Positions 58,825 through 64,000 of a DNA stretch of 64,000 nt are shown here, one piece after another. How positions within the stretch are numbered: position 1 is the first letter of the stretch; each line of letters begins with the position of its first letter. The notes under the pieces were generated by a model. That model ran no database searches and was not told the origin of the DNA. It was given only the letters and a program-made list of their open reading frames with translations. Location: contig JAFDGA010000004.1 in assembly GCA_019309545.1 (NCBI GenBank), forward strand, positions 62,001 through 126,000, written 5' to 3'. A program made the translations under genes and the position numbers. Origin of the DNA: Deltaproteobacteria bacterium (lineage in GTDB: Bacteria; Desulfobacterota; Desulfobaccia; Desulfobaccales; Desulfobaccaceae).

Positions 58825-61158
58825 TTACAGAAAGAGGCGCCGCAGGCGGAGGGCGTTGCCTACAACTGACACGGAACTGAAGCTCATGGCCGCGGCCGCG
58901 ATGATCGGGCTGAGCAGGATGCCGAAGAACGGATAAAGGACGCCGGCCGCGATCGGAATCCCCAGCGAATTATAGACAAAGGCAAAGAACAGGTTCTGCT
59001 TAATGTTCCGCATGGTGGCCCGGCTGAGATGGCGAGCGCGGGCGATACCGTTAAGATCCCCCTTGATCAGCGTGACCCCGGCGCTTTCCATGGCCACATC
59101 GGTGCCGGTCCCCATTGCAATCCCGACCTGGGCCTGGGCCAGAGCCGGAGCATCATTGATGCCGTCCCCGGCCATGGCGACCATCCGGCCCTCGGCCTGA
59201 AGATGTTTTACCGCTTCCGCCTTCTGATCAGGCAGGACCTCAGGAATAACCTCGTCGATCCCCAGTTTTTGCGCTACCGCCTGGGCGGTAGTCTGGCTAT
59301 CACCGGTAAGCATGACGATCCGGATACCATCCTGATGCAGCTGGGCAATGGCTTCCGGGGTAGTCGCTTTGATAGGATCCGCGACCCCGACCAACCCTGC
59401 AACCTGGCCGTCTATGGCCACGAACATCACGGTTTGGCCGTCATGGCGTAAAGACTCCGCCGTTCTGGCCAGGTCCCCGGGGTCAAAACCCAGGTCCGCC
59501 AACAGCCGCCGATTCCCCAGAGCCCCACGATGTCCGTCGACTCGTCCAGTAACGCCCTTCCCCGAAACGTACTCGAATGATTCTGCTTCAGCAAATTCGA
59601 TCTGGCGTTCCTGGGCACCATTGACGATAGCCGCGGCCAGTGGGTGCTCGCTCCCGCGCTCCAGGCTGGCCGCCAGACGCAGCAGGGTTGATTCCTCCAC
59701 CCCATGAACCGGCGACACCGTCACGAGCTTGGGCTTGCCTTCGGTCAGTGTCCCGGTCTTATCCACCACGAGGGTATCAACCTTACGCATCACCTCAATG
59801 GCCTCGGCGTTTTTAAAAAGCACCCCCAAGGTGGCACCTTTGCCGGTCGCCACCATAATGGACATCGGTGTGGCCAGCCCTAGAGCGCAGGGACAGGCAA
59901 TAATCAGCACGGCCACGGCGTTGATAACCGCATGCGCCAAGCGTGGCTCCGGCCCGATCTGAGCCCAGACGATGAAGGTGACGATCGCCGCCAGGATCAC
60001 AGCCGGAACAAAGTAGCTCGCCGCGACATCGGCCACTCTCTGGATGGGCGCCCGGCTGCGCTGGGCTTCGGCCACCCTCTCCACGATCTGGGCCAGCAGG
60101 GTTTCGCCGCCGACCCGTTCGGCCCGCATAATGAGGGAGCCGCTGCCATTCACTGTAGCCCCGATCACCCGACTGCCCGGCTCCTTTTCCGCCGGGATAG
60201 GTTCCCCGCTGACCATGGATTCATCAACTGAGCTCCGGCCTTCCAGGACCACTCCGTCTACCGGCACCTTTTCGCCCGGCCGAACCCGCAGGCGGTCACC
60301 GACCTGCACCTGGTCCAAAGGAATGTCCTCTTCCGTCCTATCCTCCCGAATGATCCGGGCGGTCTTGGGGGCCAGACCGAGGAGGGCCTTGAGCGCGGCG
60401 CTGGTCTGGCCGCGGGCCTTGAGTTCCAACACCTGGCCCAATAGCACCAGGGTGACGATCATGGCCGCGGCCTCAAAATATACCCCCACCTCGCCCGCCG
60501 GGTCCCGGAAAGAAGCCGGGAAGAGGTTGGGAAACAGCTGAGCCACCACGCTGTACCAGTAAGCAACTGAAACTCCCAGCCCGATGAGGGTAAACATGTT
60601 GAGAATGCGGTTGCGGACCGATTGCACGGCTCGCACCAGAAAGGGCCAGCCTGCCCAGAGCACCACCGGGGTGGCCAGGGCTAGCTCCAGCCAACCCAAG
60701 ACTTCCCGGGAAGCCAGGCGCTCCAGGGGACGGCCGGGGAAATGGTGGCCCATGGCGATGATCGCCACTGGCAGGGTAAGCACTACTGCTACCGCGAAGC
60801 GGCGGCGCATATCCACTAATTCTGGATTTTCCTCTTCTGCTAGCGAGACGGTGCGCGGCTCCAATGCCATGCCGCACTTCGGGCAACTGCCCGGCTCTGA
60901 CTGCTGCACTTCGGGGTGCATGGGGCAGGTGTAAAGGACCCCCGGAGCCCCCGCTTTTGCACTGGTAGTTTCTTTGCTGGTTTCAAGGTCTAGGTATTGA
61001 CTGGGATTAACTTGAAACTTTTTCAGGCAGTGGGCGCAACAGAACAGGTACTCCTGGCTCTCGTAAGTGAGCCGATGGTGGCTGTCCGGTGACACCTGCA
61101 TGCCGCAGACCGGATCGCGGTAATTAACTGGATTAGCAGACTTCTCATTATTGGTCAT
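58825..61158 (-). CDS. copA: copper-translocating P1B-type ATPase with YHS and heavy-metal-binding domains
   Basis: 777 residues; pumps Cu(I) across the inner membrane. Instead of an N-terminal HMA domain it has a YHS domain ([14 protein letters not shown], paired Cys) and a heavy-metal-binding domain ([20 protein letters not shown], about residues 75-95). The membrane ion site is the CPC motif in [12 protein letters not shown]. Also present are the phosphorylated Asp in DKTGTLTEG, the HP motif GSEHPLA, and [10 protein letters not shown]. It is the only recognisable metal pump in the window and probably works with the Met-rich secreted protein downstream. Confidence 0.95.
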   Translation of the reverse strand: MTNNEKSANPVNYRDPVCGMQVSPDSHHRLTYESQEYLFCCAHCLKKFQVNPSQYLDLETSKETTSAKAGAPGVLYTCPMHPEVQQSEPGSCPKCGMALEPRTVSLAEEENPELVDMRRRFAVAVVLTLPVAIIAMGHHFPGRPLERLASREVLGWLELALATPVVLWAGWPFLVRAVQSVRNRILNMFTLIGLGVSVAYWYSVVAQLFPNLFPASFRDPAGEVGVYFEAAAMIVTLVLLGQVLELKARGQTSAALKALLGLAPKTARIIREDRTEEDIPLDQVQVGDRLRVRPGEKVPVDGVVLEGRSSVDESMVSGEPIPAEKEPGSRVIGATVNGSGSLIMRAERVGGETLLAQIVERVAEAQRSRAPIQRVADVAASYFVPAVILAAIVTFIVWAQIGPEPRLAHAVINAVAVLIIACPCALGLATPMSIMVATGKGATLGVLFKNAEAIEVMRKVDTLVVDKTGTLTEGKPKLVTVSPVHGVEESTLLRLAASLERGSEHPLAAAIVNGAQERQIEFAEAESFEYVSGKGVTGRVDGHRGALGNRRLLADLGFDPGDLARTAESLRHDGQTVMFVAIDGQVAGLVGVADPIKATTPEAIAQLHQDGIRIVMLTGDSQTTAQAVAQKLGIDEVIPEVLPDQKAEAVKHLQAEGRMVAMAGDGINDAPALAQAQVGIAMGTGTDVAMESAGVTLIKGDLNGIARARHLSRATMRNIKQNLFFAFVYNSLGIPIAAGVLYPFFGILLSPIIAAAAMSFSSVSVVGNALRLRRLFL

Positions 61159-61376
61159 AGTCCTTATATCTCGAAAACCTGGGTGGTTATCCTTTGCCTT
61201 AGGCGGTAATCGGGCAAACGCCTTAAAGGCGTGTACGCATATTAAACAGCACCAAAGCGTAATTTTAACGGAAATTTGACCTCATTGCTGACCTCCTTTT
61301 TTAAGAGATTTTAACCTGGTTCTACCTGAGGTCCTAAAAAAAACTATCATCCACCGGAACTTTTTTTATCACCCGG

Positions 61377-61459
61377 AGCATTTACAAGATTTATTTGAAG
61401 GGAGGGTCTGAGGACCACCGGCCTCTCCTCCTCCCTTAAGCACCCCTCCCACCCCCCCT
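61377..61459. repeat. diverged copy of dispersed GC-rich repeat
   Basis: agcatttacaagatttattt then gaagggagggtctgagg, accaccgg and a ctcctcctcccttaagc C-rich arm, in the same block order as the clear copies. It sits in the 410-bp gap between copA and the coiled-coil pseudogene; the rest of that gap is a C-rich then AT-rich stretch with no supported gene. Confidence 0.65.
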
Positions 61460-61568
61460 GATACCAAGTTGCGATCAAAGAGCTAAAATGCCCCCTCACC
61501 CTCGCCCTTTCCCCCCAGCGGGGGATAAAGGATAAAATTACTCAATTGAAAGCCAATCGGTATAAGCT

Positions 61569-61798
61569 ATGGCACCCCCAAAAGTCTATTGGGTACAGGT
61601 AATGAATCGGCTAAAGGAAGTGGAGACCGAAATCGAGAAGTTAAAATCCGGTGCCGCCCAGATGGAAACGGCCGAAAAGAGAGATTCGACGAGTTGATTA
61701 AAAATCTGCAGACCAGTAAAGCGGTGGTAGAAGAAGAGCTGATGGAGCTGGTGGAGTCCAAGGCCTGGGGAAAAAATATCCCCAGGCCGAGGGGTTAG
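61569..61798 (+). pseudogene. small coiled-coil protein gene, frameshifted
   Basis: Frame 1 from ATG 61569 encodes MAPPKVYWVQVMNRLKEVE and a coiled coil, then stops early at about 61697. Another frame continues the same heptad pattern with ERFDELIKNLQTSKAVVEEE and ELMELVESKAWGKNIP to the TAG at 61796. The frames join at a gaaaagagagattc run (about 61674-61687), consistent with a one-base loss or two-base gain. The intact protein would be about 76 residues. It could be a sequencing error or programmed shifting rather than decay. The ribosome site is weak. Confidence 0.6.
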
Positions 61799-61818
61799 AT
61801 CTGTGTTTTCCTAAAAAA

Positions 61819-62595
61819 TCAGCCTTGCAACCGGCTCAGATTATCACCGATCTCCTGGGCCGCGGTCAGGCTCTCTGGGCTCAGGTCATAAGGGGGGGTC
61901 CCCTTCAGGTCGGATTCGATCACTTTCTCATCAAAGGGCAAAAATCCCAAGAAATTATAATCTGGCAAGTTCTTGACCAGGTATTCTTTGTCGGCTTCAC
62001 TGCGGATTTTATTGCCCACTAAGACGACCTGGTCCATACTGATGCCAATGTCTTTGGCCAGTTGCTGGACGTGTTGCGCGGTCTCAATGCTGCGGCGGCC
62101 GGGTTCGACGACGACGATCAATCTGTCCACCGCCTTGGCGGTGGCCCGCCCCAAATGTTCGATTCCGGCTTCCATATCCATGACCACCACTTCGTCGCGA
62201 AACAGCACCAGGTGGATAATCAGGGTCCGCAACAGCACGCTCTCGGGACAGACACAGCCGCTGCCGCCGCGTTTGACGCCCCCCATTACCATGAGTTTGA
62301 CGCCATCTAGAGAGGCGGAATAACGTTCCGGTATATCATCCACCTTGGGATTGAGCTTGAACATGCCGCCCATCTTGCCGGGGGTGGATTCGGTGCGCTC
62401 GGCGACCAGATCCCTCATCTCCGATATCGGGGTGATGGAACTGGGATCGGGAACGCCCAGGGCCACGGCAAGATTGGCATCGGGATCGGCATCGACGGCC
62501 AGAACTTTCTTGCCCTGATCCCGAAAATATTTGATCAACAAAGCGGCCAGAGTGGTTTTACCCACCCCGCCTTTGCCGCTTACTGCAATCTTCAT
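61819..62595 (-). CDS. cooC: CooC-type nickel-insertion ATPase
   Basis: MinD-family ATPase of 258 residues, used in maturation of carbon monoxide dehydrogenase or acetyl-CoA synthase (nickel site). Deviant Walker A SGKGGVGKTTLAALL (residue 6), Walker B VLAVDADPDANLAV and the CooC metal-binding pair GCVCPE are present. It is not next to any cooS, acsA or other Wood-Ljungdahl gene in the window, but it implies such an enzyme in the genome. Confidence 0.9.
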   Translation of the reverse strand: MKIAVSGKGGVGKTTLAALLIKYFRDQGKKVLAVDADPDANLAVALGVPDPSSITPISEMRDLVAERTESTPGKMGGMFKLNPKVDDIPERYSASLDGVKLMVMGGVKRGGSGCVCPESVLLRTLIIHLVLFRDEVVVMDMEAGIEHLGRATAKAVDRLIVVVEPGRRSIETAQHVQQLAKDIGISMDQVVLVGNKIRSEADKEYLVKNLPDYNFLGFLPFDEKVIESDLKGTPPYDLSPESLTAAQEIGDNLSRLQG

Positions 62596-62676
62596 CTGCT
62601 TATCTCCTTTATATCATCTGATGTTGGAATTTTATCATCTTGGACTGGATAAATTGGCTAGCTGATATTACTTGGA

Positions 62677-62815
62677 GCATTTAAAAGGTTAATTTGAGGG
62701 GAGGGCGGGGGCCAGCGGTCCCCCGCCCTCCCCTCAAGCTCCCCTCCCAACCCCCCTTAATGGGGGAGGGTTTTTTTTCTAACCCAATTTATTTATCTTA
62801 CAACCTGAGTAATAA
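62677..62815. repeat. dispersed GC-rich repeat, clear copy 3
   Basis: Has the exact 27-base block, beginning TTTAAAAGGTTAATTTG, and an 18-bp perfect inverted repeat (62694-62711 with 62720-62737, 8-base loop). A hairpin and T-run follow, then the caacctgagtaataa tail. It fills the gap between the cooC and peptidase genes, both leftward. Confidence 0.88.
62741..62778 (+). terminator. terminator-like hairpin inside repeat copy 3
   Basis: C-runs at about 62741-62756 pair across ttaat with GGGGG and AGGG at 62762-62770, followed by eight T's. It has the form of an intrinsic terminator on the plus strand, although no plus-strand gene ends here. Confidence 0.5.
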
Positions 62816-62950
62816 ATTCTGGCCTGCCTTACTGAGTATGATAGTCGCCCAAAACCAATAATCATTATTTATTTTGGCCATTGAACTGATAATTGTCAAG
62901 AGGCCGAGGGCCTTTAGTCTCGATCGCTCAGATAATAGATTTTTCTCTTT

Positions 62951-64000
62951 TCAGTCGAAGCGATAAAAATTCCGGTCGGCATTGAGCACTTCGGCCCCGT
63001 CCTCATGGATCAGGATCATATCCTCCAGCCGGACCCCGCCCCAGCCGGGTAAATAGATGCCCGGTTCCACCGTGGTTACCATTCCCGTCTTGAGGATGGT
63101 GGCTCGTTCTTTTAGCGGACTCAGACTGGGGCGCTCATGGACCGCCAGCCCCACGCCGTGCCCTAGGGAATGGCCAAAATATTCGCCGTAGCCAGCGGCG
63201 CTGATCACTTGGCGGGCCAGGGCATCAGCCTCATCCGACAACATCCCGGCCCGGATGCCTTCCTCCGCGGTCTTTTGGGCGGTCCGCACCACGCCATAGA
63301 CTTCTTTAAACTTCTCATCCGGCTCCCCCAAGACAAATGTTCGGGTCATATCCGCACAGTAACCGCGCCACCGGGCTCCCAGGTCAATGATAATCGGCTC
63401 CCCCGCTTGAATAGGCCGCTCGCTGGGATGGTGATGGGGCCGGGAGCTATTGGGACCAGAGGCGACCATGGTCGGGAAGGACAGGGCTTCGGCCCCGGAT
63501 TGCCGCAAGTGGCATTCAATCATCCAGGCAATTTCTTGTTCGGTCTGGCCCACCCGGAGTTGGGCCTGAACCGCGGCCAGCCCGGCCTCGGTCAGGCTCA
63601 AGGCCCGCTTCAGGGTGTCCAGTTCTTCTTCATCCTTGACCTCCCGCAGTTCCTCCAGCACTCCCTCCAGGGGCTTCCATGCCACCTCCAGCTCAGCCTC
63701 CGCTACTGCCTCAGTAAGTTTCTGATATTGATAAAAAGACAGGTAGGGAGCCTCGAAGCCCAGCCGCCGACAGCCTAGTCGACGGAGCAGTTCCGGCAAT
63801 ACTTTGGCCAGACCCTCAGGGTAGACGATGACCTCAAAATATGGTGCTTCTTGGGCGGCCCATTCCCGGTAGCGGAAATCCGTCAACAACCAAGCGGTGT
63901 CGGCGCTGAACAACAGATAGCCGCTGGACTCGTTAAGTTGGCAATCATGGGCGCTAAAACCACTCAAATAGCGACGATTTTCCGGACAGGAGACCAGGAA
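62951..64000 (-). CDS. Xaa-Pro aminopeptidase/M24-family metallopeptidase (5' end outside window)
   Basis: Removes N-terminal residues before proline. The frame is open to the window edge (PENRRYLSGFSAHD at the visible start), so it begins to the right of 64000; the TTG at 63967 is internal. 349 residues are visible. The metal site is intact: DLGARWRGYCADMTRTF (two Asp), GHSLGHGVG (His) and VEPGIYLPGWGGVRLED (two Glu). It is alone with the repeat copy downstream. Confidence 0.94.
   Translation of the reverse strand, partial: FLVSCPENRRYLSGFSAHDCQLNESSGYLLFSADTAWLLTDFRYREWAAQEAPYFEVIVYPEGLAKVLPELLRRLGCRRLGFEAPYLSFYQYQKLTEAVAEAELEVAWKPLEGVLEELREVKDEEELDTLKRALSLTEAGLAAVQAQLRVGQTEQEIAWMIECHLRQSGAEALSFPTMVASGPNSSRPHHHPSERPIQAGEPIIIDLGARWRGYCADMTRTFVLGEPDEKFKEVYGVVRTAQKTAEEGIRAGMLSDEADALARQVISAAGYGEYFGHSLGHGVGLAVHERPSLSPLKERATILKTGMVTTVEPGIYLPGWGGVRLEDMILIHEDGAEVLNADRNFYRFD

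Overview
The window is 64 kb of a dense, GC-rich bacterial chromosome. The lineage is most likely an anaerobic, Gram-negative member of the Desulfobacterota (Desulfobacca/Syntrophobacter-like); that is inference from gene content. The supporting genes are a tungstate ABC importer (TupABC), a CooC-type nickel-insertion ATPase, a giant BadF/HgdC-type activase, a PagL-like lipid A deacylase (so an outer membrane is present), an IHF-type protein and a FleN/FliA pair. There is no rRNA operon, CRISPR array, prophage or insertion sequence with a recognisable transposase. One tRNA is present: Gln, anticodon TTG.

Layout. 1-8 kb: a CHASE2 adenylate cyclase cut by the window edge, purA, a leftward fusA-ndk-thiL group, then a NUDIX hydrolase and a phosphoesterase whose 3' ends overlap. 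8-15.5 kb: two ABC importers back to back, a carbohydrate-type system (binding lipoprotein, two permeases, UgpC/MalK-type ATPase) running right and TupABC running left. 15.6-23 kb: pyrF, cobQ, two envelope or unknown proteins, gyrB and dnaN, ending at an AT-rich spacer with DnaA-box-like sites that may be a replication origin but has no dnaA beside it. 23-30 kb: leftward ilvD, rng, a divergent UDP-sugar-pyrophosphorylase-like protein, tsaB, a GNAT acetyltransferase and a phosphoesterase. 30-44 kb: an RNase II-type exonuclease, purB, a macro-domain protein, priA, a zinc-ribbon membrane protein, the 1395-residue activase, and a radical SAM enzyme paired with a 57-residue protein ending CQLGCF. 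44-53.6 kb: an O-methyltransferase pseudogene, eno, an LEA14-type lipoprotein, a PagL-like protein, a Fur/PerR regulator, rnc with an ADP-ribosylglycohydrolase, an NlpC/P60 endopeptidase, an ornithine-cyclodeaminase-family enzyme and adenine deaminase. 53.6-64 kb: fliA-fleN, a self-contained cobalamin riboswitch transcript, a methyltransferase, an IHF-like protein, tRNA-Gln, a copper P-type ATPase with a Met/Gln-rich secreted partner, a frameshifted coiled-coil gene, cooC and a peptidase running off the right edge.

Two non-coding signals stand out. The first is a cobalamin riboswitch at 56.3 kb with its own promoter and a strong intrinsic terminator but no gene on its strand for 1.2 kb; it points into the 3' end of an oppositely oriented methyltransferase gene, so it may be a riboswitch-controlled small or antisense RNA. 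The second is a family of dispersed GC-rich repeats sharing a T/A-rich head and a G-rich tract, in at least three clear copies (28.6, 30.2 and 62.7 kb) and several decayed ones. These can fold into hairpins or a G-quadruplex, and one decayed copy appears to supply the stop codon of a permease gene.
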